In this document: positions 1 to 9,514 of the stretch, in pieces
Position numbering within the stretch: position 1 is the first letter of the stretch
Layout of the letters: every line of letters starts with the position of its first letter
Assembly (NCBI GenBank): GCA_964577115.1
Contig: CAZNXJ010000007.1
Location: 166,992 to 230,991 of the forward strand
DNA length: 64,000 nucleotides
Direction of reading: 5' to 3'
DNA from: CAZNXJ01 sp964577115
GTDB lineage: Bacteria; Planctomycetota; Planctomycetia; Pirellulales; Pirellulaceae
Notes under the pieces: model-generated
What the model was told of the DNA's origin: nothing
Databases searched by the model: none
What the model saw: only the letters and a program-made list of their open reading frames with translations
Made by a program: the position numbers and the translations under genes

Positions 1-267
1 CCGCGCAGAATTCGCCCTTGCAACTTCGCAGCCTCTCAAAATTTTCCGCATCCATTGCCTAATCGTCGTCGGCCCGACCGCCGCGCACTTCGCGGTGTGC
101 GCGGCGCGACCGCCCCACCGCTCCACCTCACCCTCCCACACCAGCACCCTCCAGCGCCCATGAACCTCCATTCTCTAGCGCCTTCTTACCTCGACCTTCC
201 CTCTTGTTCCTTTCTTCCTTTCTCTTCGCTTCCGCTTTCCGCTCTCCGCCTTTCTCCGGTTCTTCCG

Positions 268-273
268 TATGAT
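268..273 (+). promoter_or_regulatory. -10 element of the rnpB promoter
   Basis: The hexamer TATGAT lies 6-7 bases before the inferred 5' end of RNase P RNA, the spacing expected for a sigma-70 type promoter. No good -35 hexamer is visible at the usual distance because the upstream 120 bases are a pyrimidine-rich tract. The rest of bases 1-267 shows no convincing gene. Confidence 0.5.
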
Positions 274-278
274 GGAGT

Positions 279-689
<411 letters not shown>

Positions 690-1157
690 CTTTATTTCAC
701 GCGCTCCCCTTCACGCTTCGCGGCGCGCGATCCCACCATCTCGCCTCGCGCTTCTCTTTCTCGCGTCCGCACCCGGCGCTCGCCCCTGGCGCTGGCTCCG
801 CCGCGCCGCCTCGGCGGCCCCGGGGCGACCCCGCTTTGATGCGGAATGCACCTCGCCGCAGACTTTTTTCGACAATTTTTGCCGACCGGCAGATGGACAC
901 TTTGGTCAATAAGACAGGGGGCCATTGCCTAACAATTAGGCATCGCCTCGATTGCCGCGATTCAGGCAGCCATGCACAAACTTTAGGCAGGCCCGCACGA
1001 TCGGCGTAAATGCATGCAGGACAATGCTATCAATCGATGGGGTTGACCGCAGGAGAGGATTGGGGCGTGGAGCGGCCGGGTCGAGCGCGGACGGCGCGGC
1101 GGACCGGTCGCCTGAGGACCTGATTCGTTCCCCCGTCAATACAGAGGAAGGAACCCC
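690..1157. promoter_or_regulatory. Gene-free region with repeated TGCCTAA/TTAGGCA boxes
   Basis: No credible gene is seen between rnpB and the ribbon-helix-helix gene. The region holds a perfect inverted repeat, TGCCTAA-CAA-TTAGGCA (926-942), a further TTAGGCA at 983-989 and a near copy TCAGGCA at 962-968. The 11-mer CCATTGCCTAA at 922-932 also occurs at 52-62, on the other side of rnpB. Such clustered inverted boxes upstream of a predicted ribbon-helix-helix protein resemble an operator, but binding is an inference. Confidence 0.4.
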
Positions 1158-1787
1158 GTGAGCATGAAGGGTCGAGATTCGGAGGCGCAAGCAACGGAGC
1201 TGACGTACGAGCAGCGTGTGGCCACCATCATGCAGATCGCCCAGGCGCTCGTCGCCAACCCGTTCACCGACTGGGCCACATTTCTGCGCGAGGTGCTGGG
1301 AAACAACGGAGTGGTGACGCGGATGTTTTCTGGCGCGGCGCTCGACGAGTTCCGACGCTCGGAGGAATACACCGAGCTCCAGCGGATGCTCGCCAAGCTC
1401 CGCGGCATGCGCCCCGTCCAGGATGGCCGCACGACCAAGCCCGATCTGACCGAGCCGCGCCGGATGATCACCGTGCGCGTGCCGGCGAGCATGCTCGAAC
1501 TGCTCCGCGCGGAAGCCCGCGAACGCAATACATCGATCAACAGCCTGTGCATCGCCAAGCTGCTACAGTCACTTCAGGCCGACGACCTTGCCGGCCCCGA
1601 TGCCCGCTTCGCTCTCAAGCGGAAGCTCGACGATGAATCGCCGCAGCCCAAGAAGGGGGCGCACCGGCGTGGCGGCCGCGGTGCGGAAGCCTTCGACGAA
1701 GACCTGTCCGAGGAAGCCGACGAGATGGAAGTCGATCTCGAGTTTCCCGTCGGCCGGGACGACCGGTACGAAGAGGAGGAAGAGTAG
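1158..1787 (+). CDS. Ribbon-helix-helix-like protein with acidic tail
   Basis: Predicted 209-residue protein of unknown role. Residues about 100-137 (RMITVRVPASM...NSLCIAKLLQ) have the short strand plus two-helix pattern of Arc/HicB-type ribbon-helix-helix DNA-binding domains. The first 90 residues are helical and carry no domain I recognise. The last 60 residues are strongly charged, with basic KKGAHRRGG followed by an acidic tail ending in EEEEE. The start is GTG, with AGAGGAAGG 8-14 bases upstream; ATG at 1164 is an alternative. Repeated inverted boxes lie 170-230 bases upstream and could be its own operator (inference). It could be a transcription regulator or an antitoxin-like protein; no toxin partner is adjacent. 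Confidence 0.7.
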   Translation: MSMKGRDSEAQATELTYEQRVATIMQIAQALVANPFTDWATFLREVLGNNGVVTRMFSGAALDEFRRSEEYTELQRMLAKLRGMRPVQDGRTTKPDLTEPRRMITVRVPASMLELLRAEARERNTSINSLCIAKLLQSLQADDLAGPDARFALKRKLDDESPQPKKGAHRRGGRGAEAFDEDLSEEADEMEVDLEFPVGRDDRYEEEEE

Positions 1788-1847
1788 TGCGGCAGTGCTC
1801 GGCCGGCGCGAGCACCGCCGCTGAATCCTTTCGCGCAGAGCATGCGC

Positions 1848-2795
1848 TTACTCTTGAGACTCGCCGGCTTCGCCCTCCGCGAGTTGGCGGCGGACGCGCA
1901 TCAGCAAGCGGCGCGTGGCGCGAATGCCTTCGTACTCGTCGAGCTTGCTGCCTTCGTATTCGATGCCGACCCAACCTCGGTAGCCGGCGTCGAGCACGAT
2001 GCGCATCATCCGGAAGTAGTCCGTGTGGATCTCGTTTCCTTGTTCGTCGAAGTCGTGACTCTTCGCGCTCACCGCCTTCGCGAACGGCATCGTTTCCTGG
2101 ACGCCTTGATAGCGGTCGTAATCGTGGAAGTTGCCGAAGTCGGGAAGCGTGCCGCAGTTCTTCAGGTTGACGGCTTGAATGACGCTGGCGAGCCACTTGC
2201 CATTGGACGATAGCCCGCCATGGTTCTCGACGATCACATTCATTTCGAGCGGAGCGGCGAACTCGCTGAGCTGCCGCAGACCATCAGCGGCAAGCTTTAG
2301 CTGTTCGTCGTAGGAGCCCTCCGAGGCCGCGTTCACGCGGATCGAGTGGCACCCCAGTTCCTTGGCGGCTTCGACCCATTTGAAATGGTTTTCCACCGCC
2401 GCGCGGCGCTGCGCGGCATCCGGGTCGCCAAGACGTCCCTCGCCGTCGATCATGATCAAGAGGCTGCGGACGCCGTGATCCTCGGCGCGTTTTTTCATCT
2501 CGGCGAGATACTGAGCGTCTTTGGCCTTGTCCTTGAAAAATTGGTTGACGTATTCCACCGCGCGAATACCGAACTCGTTGCGAGCAACTTTCGCGAAGTC
2601 GAGGTGATCGAGCTTGCCGCCGAACAGCGTGCGGTGCAGCGACCATTCGGCGAGCGAGATCCGGAAGAGCGGCCGGCGCCGAGCGGGCGGGGTGGCATCC
2701 TCACCCGGCTGCTCGGACTGTCCCAACAGAGAGAAAGTCGTACCAACGCTCGCGGCGAAGGCGGCGTGTTGAAGGAAGCATCGGCGCGTCGTCAT
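1848..2795 (-). CDS. Sugar phosphate isomerase/epimerase, exported
   Basis: Member of the xylose-isomerase-like TIM-barrel family, which includes hydroxypyruvate isomerase and many planctomycete sugar epimerases. The 315-residue protein begins with an Arg-Arg leader (MTTRRCFLQHAAFAAS), suggesting Tat export. Family signatures include a strand ending in VIVENHGG (about residue 190), probable metal-ligand residues in LPDFGNFHD and VSAKSHDFD, and the C-terminal WVGIEYEG. Substrate is unknown. It stands alone on the minus strand, divergent from the flavin-reductase-like gene. Confidence 0.85.
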   Translation of the reverse strand: MTTRRCFLQHAAFAASVGTTFSLLGQSEQPGEDATPPARRRPLFRISLAEWSLHRTLFGGKLDHLDFAKVARNEFGIRAVEYVNQFFKDKAKDAQYLAEMKKRAEDHGVRSLLIMIDGEGRLGDPDAAQRRAAVENHFKWVEAAKELGCHSIRVNAASEGSYDEQLKLAADGLRQLSEFAAPLEMNVIVENHGGLSSNGKWLASVIQAVNLKNCGTLPDFGNFHDYDRYQGVQETMPFAKAVSAKSHDFDEQGNEIHTDYFRMMRIVLDAGYRGWVGIEYEGSKLDEYEGIRATRRLLMRVRRQLAEGEAGESQE

Positions 2796-2968
2796 GAACG
2801 ATGTACCTGCGTGCGGAAGGGAAAGAACGACGCCGGCGGTTTGCGCGTCCGGCGGACCGACCTACTATAGATGCCGGCCAGGGGCCCTTCAACGAAGCAC
2901 GTGCGGTGCGAGGCAGGACTGCACAACCGGGCGGCCAGGGCCTAGGGAAACACCTGGAGAGTGGATCG

Positions 2969-3577
2969 ATGAACACCGTGGAGCGAATCGAGCAAGTCAT
3001 TCGGATGTTGGATCCAGAGGTCTGGATCCTAGCGGCCGAGGCCGGTGCGGTGCGCGGCGGACTGACCGCCACCGCCGTCCGCCCCGCCCACATCGACCGC
3101 GAACATCCCACGCTGCTCATCAGCCTCGGATCCGACCACCACACCACCGAACTTGTCGATCACTCGGGTCAATTCGTCGCGCACCTGCTTGAACCGCAGC
3201 AGGCGGAAGTTGGCTGGAACTTCGCCGCCGATTCCGGTCGCGACCGCGACAAATGGGCCGGGATGGCCGCCGCTCGCACTCCCAGCGGCGCGCTGCGGCT
3301 CGCCACCTGTTGCGCGTGGCTCGAGTGTCGCGTGTACGCTCGGCTCGCAACGGGCGACCGCGTGTATTACTGGAGCGATATCGTCGATGGCGAGACGTGC
3401 TCGGACCAGCCGCCGCTGCGGCTCCACGAATTCATGAACCAATTGTCGCCCGAACAGCGCGCAACGCTCGGCCATCTCCAGCGCGATGACGTGCGCCGAC
3501 AGCACCCGCGCTGGGAAGCGTGGCGGCGTGAGATTCCCGACCTGCTACGTCCGCGGCAGGAAGGACCGGTTGAGTGA
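2969..3577 (+). CDS. Flavin reductase-like (FMN-binding split barrel) protein
   Basis: Predicted 202-residue protein resembling the DIM6/NTAB flavoprotein and flavoredoxin group, which bind FMN and reduce flavins or act as electron carriers. The pattern EVWILAAEAG, a Thr-Ala-rich strand, PTLLISLGSDHHTTELV and SGQFVAHLL is typical of the split-barrel fold. ATG at 2969 was preferred over upstream in-frame codons because a GGAGAG site sits at proper spacing and the domain begins there. There is no partner gene next to it; the direction of electron flow is unknown. Confidence 0.7.
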   Translation: MNTVERIEQVIRMLDPEVWILAAEAGAVRGGLTATAVRPAHIDREHPTLLISLGSDHHTTELVDHSGQFVAHLLEPQQAEVGWNFAADSGRDRDKWAGMAAARTPSGALRLATCCAWLECRVYARLATGDRVYYWSDIVDGETCSDQPPLRLHEFMNQLSPEQRATLGHLQRDDVRRQHPRWEAWRREIPDLLRPRQEGPVE

Positions 3578-4096
3578 ATCGCCCGCGCCACCCGCATTTC
3601 GCCGTCCAAATTTCGTGCGGCGCGCGGCGTGAACGAATCTTGCCGAGGCCGTGAACCTGGCCTGGTCCGTACGTGTCGTCGAGAGAGGGTTTCGGATGCG
3701 TGCTCCCCGGATCGCCGGGCACCCGCCTGGCACTAGCCGCCGCGGCCGGCTTCTGTATATATTTCTGACAACTCCTCCCCCTGTCACCGGGGAGGTCAAT
3801 TACAATGAGTGGTGTACTCGTGAGCCTCTAATCTCTTCTTCATCGCCAAGCGGATTCACCCGAATCCGCGATGCCGGAAAGGCGCTAGAACGGTTGTCTC
3901 AGAGCCGACGAAGTGCTCGATCCAATTGTTCCTGGTCGTACGTGTACTCGCCGCGCGACCGCGTCTGTCTCTCTCTGCCGGTTGGTTGCAGCTCCTGCTT
4001 GGTTTCCCTCCCTGCTTGCATCAGCGCGCCGTTTGGGTTCCCTGCTGCGCTAGGCCGGCCGCCTCGCACTCATCCCACTGGAGGTAGTACTCACCT
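3578..4096. other. Gene-free leader region upstream of hflX, with one hairpin
   Basis: About 520 bases without a credible gene; an open frame from 3651 codes for a low-complexity peptide with no domain and was rejected. The region has an AT-rich patch (TATATATTTCTGACA, near 3755) followed directly by a perfect 7-bp hairpin, CCTCCCC (3774-3780) with GGGGAGG (3789-3795), and a TACAAT hexamer just after it. These could be promoter or leader elements for hflX; this is a guess from position. Confidence 0.3.
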
Positions 4097-5422
4097 GTGT
4101 ACGAAGTAGAACGCTCCCGCAGTCTTGTCAGCGAAAAAGCCGTGCTCGTGCGGGTCATTCTCCCGGACCAGCTCTTTGATCAGGGAGATCCGCTGGGCGA
4201 GCTCACGGGGTTGGCTGAAACGGCCGGCGTACGTGTCGTCGGAGGTTTGACGCAGCGTCGCGAAACGCCCGACTCCACGACCTACTTGGGGAAAGGCAAA
4301 ACCGAGGAGCTCAAGCAATGCGTCAAGGAACATGACGCCGACGTGGTGATCTTTGACAATGACCTCAGCCCCGCTCAGACGCGCAACCTCGAGAAGGCCG
4401 TGGGCGTCAAGGTGCTGGATCGCACGGAGCTCATTCTCGATATCTTCGCCACGCGTGCGCGGACGTACGAAGCTCGTCTCGCCGTCGAACTGGCGCAGCT
4501 CGAGTATTCCTTGCCGCGACTGAAACGCATGTGGACGCACTTGTCACGCTTGAATATGGGCGTCGGCATGCGTGGGCCTGGTGAAAAGCAGCTCGAAGTT
4601 GACCGCCGTTTGGTCGAAAAGCGGATCCACGATCTGCGGACCGAACTGAAAACGATCGAACGCCGCAAGGAACGCCAGGTCGCATCACGGCGCGGGTTCA
4701 TGACCGTATCGCTGGTCGGTTACACGAACGCCGGCAAGAGTACGCTGATGAACCGCTTGACCAATGCGGGCGTCGAAGCAGCTGATAAGTTGTTCGCGAC
4801 GCTGGATACTCGTACGCGCAAATGGCAATTGCCGAGCTGGGGGCCGGTACTGCTGAGCGACACGGTTGGTTTCATACGCGATTTGCCTCACCGGTTGATC
4901 GCAAGCTTCAAAGCCACACTCGAGGAGGCGAACCAGGCCGACTTGTTGTTGCACGTCGCTGACGCGAGCAGTCCGTCGGTGTGCGATCAGATCAGTGCCG
5001 TCTATCGGGTGCTCGAGGAAATCGGCATCGACGCCAAGGACACGATTCTTGTGCTGAACAAGATTGACCAAGTGACCGACGTCGGCACGCTCCAGTCGAT
5101 TCGCAGCCGTTATCCAAACGCGGTGGCCGTCAGCGCGAAAACCGGCGAGGGGCTCGATCGTCTCGCGCATGTGGTAAGCGATGCACTGAGCCGCTCGTTC
5201 TGCGATGTTGACGTGGAAGTCGGCGTGGATAATGGCCGAGCGATGGCGTACCTCGCCGCACACGGGGAAATCCTCTCCCGGCGCTATGATGGTGAACGGG
5301 CGGTCCTCCATTGCCGCCTGCCCGCTGGAAAGCTTGGCCCGCTGCATGACGATCCGCACGTGACTGTGCGGAAGCATAGCAACGGCGTGCCGGAACCAGC
5401 CGCCATGGAAGACGTAGCGTAG
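4097..5422 (+). CDS. hflX: GTPase HflX
   Basis: HflX is a ribosome-associated GTPase that splits stalled or hibernating 70S ribosomes, notably under heat stress. The 441-residue protein has the N-terminal HflX domain (GGLTQRRETPDSTTYLGKGK), the conserved linker GVGMRGPGEKQLEVDRR, then a G domain: P-loop GYTNAGKST at residues 208-216, DTVGF as G3 and NKID as G4. Length and order match the family. The GTG start has GGAGG 12 bases upstream. An SDR gene follows after 7 bases, so the two are probably co-transcribed. Confidence 0.96.
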   Translation: MYEVERSRSLVSEKAVLVRVILPDQLFDQGDPLGELTGLAETAGVRVVGGLTQRRETPDSTTYLGKGKTEELKQCVKEHDADVVIFDNDLSPAQTRNLEKAVGVKVLDRTELILDIFATRARTYEARLAVELAQLEYSLPRLKRMWTHLSRLNMGVGMRGPGEKQLEVDRRLVEKRIHDLRTELKTIERRKERQVASRRGFMTVSLVGYTNAGKSTLMNRLTNAGVEAADKLFATLDTRTRKWQLPSWGPVLLSDTVGFIRDLPHRLIASFKATLEEANQADLLLHVADASSPSVCDQISAVYRVLEEIGIDAKDTILVLNKIDQVTDVGTLQSIRSRYPNAVAVSAKTGEGLDRLAHVVSDALSRSFCDVDVEVGVDNGRAMAYLAAHGEILSRRYDGERAVLHCRLPAGKLGPLHDDPHVTVRKHSNGVPEPAAMEDVA

Positions 5423-5429
5423 GCGAACC

Positions 5430-6221
5430 ATGCCGCGGCGCAACCTGGCCGGAGCGCGAGTGCTGCTGACCGGTGCCTCGAGTGGCATCGGCCGCGCACT
5501 CGCGCTGCGTCTGGCTGATCGGGGCGCCGAATTGCTGATCACTGCGCGCCGAACAGACCGGCTTGAAAAGCTCGCCGCGCAGCTCAAGCAGCAAGGCACC
5601 TCCGTAGCCTTCTTCGCTGCCGACATTGCCGACCCGGAAGCTCGCGTTCCGCTGGTCGCCAGCGCGCGCGAGCGCTGGGGCGAGCTCGATATTCTCATCA
5701 ATTGCGCCGGCGTTGGCGCTATCGGCCCCGTGGCGGACAGCGAGCCTGAGCACTTGCGGCGCGTCATGGAGGTCAATTTTTTTGCGCCCCTCGAACTGAC
5801 GCGCGCAGCGCTACCCCTATTGCGCCGCGGGCGCGACCCGCTCGTCGTCAACATCGGCTCCGTACTTGGTCACCGCTCGGTGCCCGGCAAGGCCGTTTAC
5901 TCCGCCAGCAAATTCGCGCTCCACGGTCTCACCGACGCCTGGCGAGCCGAACTGGCGGGGGACGGCATCGAAATGCTGCTGGTTAGCCCGAGCACGACGT
6001 CGAGCGATTTTTTTGACAGCCTGCTGGCCGGCCAGCAAAACTCGGGAGACCGAGGCGGCGCGTCGCCTGACTGGGTAGCCGAGCGCACGGTGCGGGCCAT
6101 GGAGCGGCGACGGCACGAAATCATTCTCACCTGGGGCGGAAAACTGCTCGTCTATGCCGACCGCCTCGCTCCGACTGTGCTGGACGACCTTCTCGCGCGC
6201 TGGTACCGCCGTCACCAATAG
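5430..6221 (+). CDS. SDR-family short-chain dehydrogenase
   Basis: NAD(P)-dependent oxidoreductase of the classical SDR family, 263 residues. The cofactor motif TGASSGIG is at residues 14-21, the structural NCAG near 91, the active-site Ser in NIGSVLG and the catalytic YSASK further on. ARR after the second strand suggests NADP(H). The C-terminal segment (KLLVYADRLAPTVLDDLLARW) resembles the membrane-associated tail of DHRS7/YqjQ-like SDRs. It begins 7 bases after hflX in the same direction, so it is likely translated from the same message. Substrate unknown. Confidence 0.9.
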   Translation: MPRRNLAGARVLLTGASSGIGRALALRLADRGAELLITARRTDRLEKLAAQLKQQGTSVAFFAADIADPEARVPLVASARERWGELDILINCAGVGAIGPVADSEPEHLRRVMEVNFFAPLELTRAALPLLRRGRDPLVVNIGSVLGHRSVPGKAVYSASKFALHGLTDAWRAELAGDGIEMLLVSPSTTSSDFFDSLLAGQQNSGDRGGASPDWVAERTVRAMERRRHEIILTWGGKLLVYADRLAPTVLDDLLARWYRRHQ

Positions 6222-6550
6222 CGATACGGTCGGAGCCTTCAGCCAGCCCTTCCTACTCGTTGACTCCCCGCCCCCGTCTTGGAAGGGAGCGTCTTCAAGC
6301 CGGTGAGCGCAGGAAAGCCCCCGCAGACAGGCTTACTTCGCGTCGCGCCAAGCGTTGGTGTGGCAGGGAAAAGCGTAGAGCCCGAACAATCGTCATAAAA
6401 CGCTTCGCACCGATACGCGCCCGGCGGAATTCCGAATTCCGCATGCGGTGCCGACCGTTTCTTGCCGGGCCCCGATGCTGGACCTAGAGTTTCGATGCGC
6501 ATACCGGTTGCGCTGATTTGTTGCATGTCGCATCTCTCGGGGCATGGACT
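6222..6550. other. Gene-free region upstream of the AAA+ ATPase
   Basis: No coding frame with recognisable content, no tRNA and no clear terminator was found in these 329 bases. Any promoter for the downstream ATPase gene should lie here, but I cannot point to convincing -35/-10 hexamers. Confidence 0.3.
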
Positions 6551-8041
6551 ATGTCGAATGATCTCCTGGCGAAGCTTTCTGGTGGTGGAGGCGATGATGG
6601 GGACGCCGGGTGGAGTTCTCTGGCGGCGACGCCGGCGCGGCACCAGACGTCGAGCGAAGCGCCAGAAAACGACGAGAAACTTGACCATCTACTGAAGCGC
6701 ATCGAGAAGCTCGCGCAGAATGGTGGAAACCGGAGCCAAACTCCGGTGGGCAGTTCGCGCGTCGCCGCACTTCTGTCGGCCGACACGTTCGTTCCGCTAC
6801 AGAAGCGCAGCTTCGCCGAAATGAACTTGACCGATAGTCAGGTCGAAGCGCTACTTCTGAAATATCTGCTCGCGCGCGGCGACGCGGTGGGCCGCGAGAT
6901 GGCCGACCAGATCAAGCTGCCATTCGTACTGATTGACGAATTGCTGCGGCGCATGAAGCACGATCAACTGGTCGTGTATCGCGGTTCCGCCGAGCTCAAT
7001 GACTATCTGTATCAGCTCACCGATCTCGGCCGCGAACGTGCTCGACGGCATGCGCAAGTCTGCACGTACTACGGCGCAGCTCCCGTATCGCTTTCCGAGT
7101 ACGTTGAAAGCGTCGCAGCTCAGTCGCTCGTGCACCAGAAGCCCAAACGGCCGGAACTGGAACGCGCCTTCACAGACATGCTCATCAGCCGAACCATGCT
7201 CGACCGGCTCGGTCCGGCCGTCAACTCGGGCCGCGGCATGTTCCTCTACGGCGCACCGGGAAATGGGAAGACGAGCATCGCACGTCGCGTGTCCCAGGCT
7301 TTCGGCAAGTTCATCTGGATTCCCCGCGCACTCGGCGTGGACGGCGAGATCATTCGCCTCTTCGATCCTTTGAACCACATTGAAGCGCCGATCGAAAAAG
7401 GCCGCGGGATCCTGGACGAAACGAAGATCGATGAGCGGTGGGTCCGTATTTACCGGCCGACAATCGTCGTCGGTGGTGAATTGACCATGTCCCATCTCGA
7501 AATAACGCAAAACCGCGCAACGAACATCTGCGAAGCGCCACTCCAACTGAAGAGCAACTGCGGAACGCTGGTCATCGACGACTTCGGTCGTCAGCGCATT
7601 CGGACCGACGAACTGCTCAACCGCTGGATCGTGCCGCTCGAAGAACGCATCGACTTTCTCAGCCTGCCCAACGGTAAAACGATTCAAGTGCCCTTTGACC
7701 AGCTGATCGTTTTTTCGACAAACCTCGAGCCACGCGACCTGGTCGATGAAGCGTTTCTTCGCCGAATCGCGTACAAGATCGAGGTTACCGATCCGACGGA
7801 AGAAGAGTTCCGCAACATTTTCAAGAGCGTCGCCGAGGCGATGAAGATCGTCTATGACGACGACGCCGTGACGTACCTGATTGAAAAGCATTTCCGCAGC
7901 ACGGGCCGGCCAATGCGCTGTTGCCATCCGCGCGACCTTCTGCGGCAAGTCGAGAACCACTGCGTCTATCAGGGAATTCCCCCAGCCATGACGCCCGAAA
8001 CGCTCGACTTCGCCGTACAGAACTACTTTGCCGTCATGTAA
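6551..8041 (+). CDS. AAA+ ATPase with N-terminal winged-helix domain
   Basis: Predicted 496-residue cytoplasmic ATPase. An N-terminal region of about 75 residues is variable and Gly-rich. It is followed by a winged-helix-like domain (about residues 85-165; VEALLLKYLLARGD..GREMADQI). The AAA+ core has Walker A GAPGNGKTS at 234-242, Walker B LVIDDFG, sensor 1 VFSTNLEP and an Arg-finger-like FLRRI. This resembles the predicted-ATPase-with-chaperone-activity group seen in bacteria with Flp-type pili, but no pilus gene is nearby, so the role is open. ATG at 6551 was chosen over an upstream TTG because it starts MSNDLL; the ribosome site is weak in both cases. Confidence 0.82.
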   Translation: MSNDLLAKLSGGGGDDGDAGWSSLAATPARHQTSSEAPENDEKLDHLLKRIEKLAQNGGNRSQTPVGSSRVAALLSADTFVPLQKRSFAEMNLTDSQVEALLLKYLLARGDAVGREMADQIKLPFVLIDELLRRMKHDQLVVYRGSAELNDYLYQLTDLGRERARRHAQVCTYYGAAPVSLSEYVESVAAQSLVHQKPKRPELERAFTDMLISRTMLDRLGPAVNSGRGMFLYGAPGNGKTSIARRVSQAFGKFIWIPRALGVDGEIIRLFDPLNHIEAPIEKGRGILDETKIDERWVRIYRPTIVVGGELTMSHLEITQNRATNICEAPLQLKSNCGTLVIDDFGRQRIRTDELLNRWIVPLEERIDFLSLPNGKTIQVPFDQLIVFSTNLEPRDLVDEAFLRRIAYKIEVTDPTEEEFRNIFKSVAEAMKIVYDDDAVTYLIEKHFRSTGRPMRCCHPRDLLRQVENHCVYQGIPPAMTPETLDFAVQNYFAVM

Positions 8042-8208
8042 GCGTTAAGGCGCTACCCGTTCAGCCGGCTCGGAGGCCGAACAGCGCATCAGCGGGAAGC
8101 ATGCCACGCCCGGACCGTCATAGTATGCCCGACATCCGCCGACGCGACCGCAGGCCGGCGGCGCGGGAAGCCATCTCGTAGCGAGCAATCGGTGACGCCG
8201 ATCGTGAA

Positions 8209-8775
8209 TCAAGGAGCGTTCGGCGTTCGAAAGAAATCGTCCAGGTGTTGCATCGCGCGCTGTTCGGCTGGCCCGGCCGTCTTGCCGACGATGTTGCGTA
8301 ACCGAGCGAGTTCGCGCTCGATCTCGTCGCGCGGCAACAGCCCAATCCGCGTCGCCAGAATCGCGGCCTCCAGCACCGCGTGCTTGGCCCGGTTGAAACC
8401 CCAGAAATCACGGAGCCATCCTCGCTCCACGACAGTGCAGCGCAGCCGCGGCCGCTCGCCCGATTCGTCCCAGTCTTCCACCACGAATGCGTACCAGCGG
8501 CAGGCGCCGAGCAGTATGCAGCCGCCGAGATCGTCGCGTCTTTCCAGCGTGGGGCGCTGGTACCACCGGTCCAGCGCCGCCTGCACAATCAGCTCGACAT
8601 CATCCGTCACGTGCAGGATACCGCGCTGGCGCTCTTTTAAATTCGCGTACGTCTGCGAAGTCGGAAAGGGGCGGAGAACAAGCCGCTGAAACTCGCCTTC
8701 CACAATGGGGCCCATCGGTGCGATGTTTTCCACACCGTCCGTACCGATCGTGGTCACGATACCTTCGAGAATCAC
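8209..8775 (-). CDS. DUF447 family protein, H4MPT-linked
   Basis: The 188-residue protein matches the DUF447 family: MILEGIVTT, APMGPIVEG and LVLRPFPTSQTYANLK near the N-terminus, then a helical C-terminal part (HAVLEAAILATRIGLL). In archaea and H4MPT-using bacteria this family is annotated as an FMN-binding split-barrel protein linked to tetrahydromethanopterin synthesis or C1 metabolism; its exact reaction is not established to my knowledge. It is the last gene of a five-gene minus-strand cluster, 61 bases after pabA, and that context supports the C1-cofactor assignment. Confidence 0.8.
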   Translation of the reverse strand: MILEGIVTTIGTDGVENIAPMGPIVEGEFQRLVLRPFPTSQTYANLKERQRGILHVTDDVELIVQAALDRWYQRPTLERRDDLGGCILLGACRWYAFVVEDWDESGERPRLRCTVVERGWLRDFWGFNRAKHAVLEAAILATRIGLLPRDEIERELARLRNIVGKTAGPAEQRAMQHLDDFFRTPNAP

Positions 8776-8836
8776 GTGAACACTTCTCTCCTAGCCGTTG
8801 GCTTGCTCGCTCGCCGGCGGTTGCCAGGCCCGGCGG

Positions 8837-9499
8837 TCAGAACGTCACGGGCCGGCTGGGCATAACGGCAGGAGCCGCGGCCGGTTGACGCAATTCTTCG
8901 TCGTACCCCGGGATCGGCTCGGCAACTTCCAGTCCCGCCATCCGCAGGAAATTGGCCAGCAAACGATAGCCCTCGTCGGTCAGAATCGATTCAGGGTGGA
9001 ACTGGACGCCGGCGATCGGCAGGCTTTCGTGCTGAACGGCCATGATCACGCCATCTTCCGTAAAGGCCGTTGCGCGCAGCACTGGCGGAAGGGAATCCGG
9101 ATCGATGACCAGTGAATGGTAACGCGCGGCGCGAAACGGATTTGGAATACCAGCAAACAGAGCACTGCCGTCGTGGACGATCGAGCTGGCTCGCCCATGC
9201 ATCGGTTCGGCCGCGCGAACGATGCGTGCTCCGAACGCGGCACCGATGGCCTGGTGCCCAAGACAGACCCCAAGAATCGGCAGTTCACCAGCAAGCTGCT
9301 CGAGCACCGGGAGCGAGATGCCGGCTTCGCGCGGGGTACATGGCCCCGGGGAAATTACGATCGCCGCGGGACGCTCGGCGCGGATGCCATCGATGTTCAC
9401 GGCGTCATTGCGCACGACGCGCGTCGGCTGCCCTAGCCGCGTGCAATAGCGAGCAAGGTTGTAGACGAAGCTGTCATAGTTGTCGATCAACAAAATCAT
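8837..9499 (-). CDS. pabA: Aminodeoxychorismate synthase glutaminase subunit
   Basis: Class I glutamine amidotransferase that releases ammonia from glutamine for the chorismate-aminating partner. The 220-residue protein starts MILLIDNYDSF, has the oxyanion/nucleophile motif GVCLGHQ with Cys79, and the His-Glu pair in VQFHPES. PabA and TrpG are hard to separate alone. The upstream gene, 15 bases away, is a PabB rather than a TrpE by its active-site Lys, so pABA synthesis is favoured. A C-terminal extension of about 30 residues after the fold (from EVAEPIPGY) is Pro/Ala-rich. Confidence 0.92.
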   Translation of the reverse strand: MILLIDNYDSFVYNLARYCTRLGQPTRVVRNDAVNIDGIRAERPAAIVISPGPCTPREAGISLPVLEQLAGELPILGVCLGHQAIGAAFGARIVRAAEPMHGRASSIVHDGSALFAGIPNPFRAARYHSLVIDPDSLPPVLRATAFTEDGVIMAVQHESLPIAGVQFHPESILTDEGYRLLANFLRMAGLEVAEPIPGYDEELRQPAAAPAVMPSRPVTF

Positions 9500-9514
9500 G
9501 CGCGTGCGTTGAGC

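Noticed and set aside
3651..4109. 152-codon open frame before hflX
   Set aside because: Ser/Pro/Arg-rich translation with no domain, no ribosome site and an end overlapping the well-supported hflX start.
4685..5854. 389-codon minus-strand frame
   Set aside because: Antisense shadow of hflX and the following SDR gene, both of which have full family motifs on the plus strand.
6851..7960. 369-codon minus-strand frame
   Set aside because: Antisense to the AAA+ ATPase gene, whose Walker motifs are on the plus strand.
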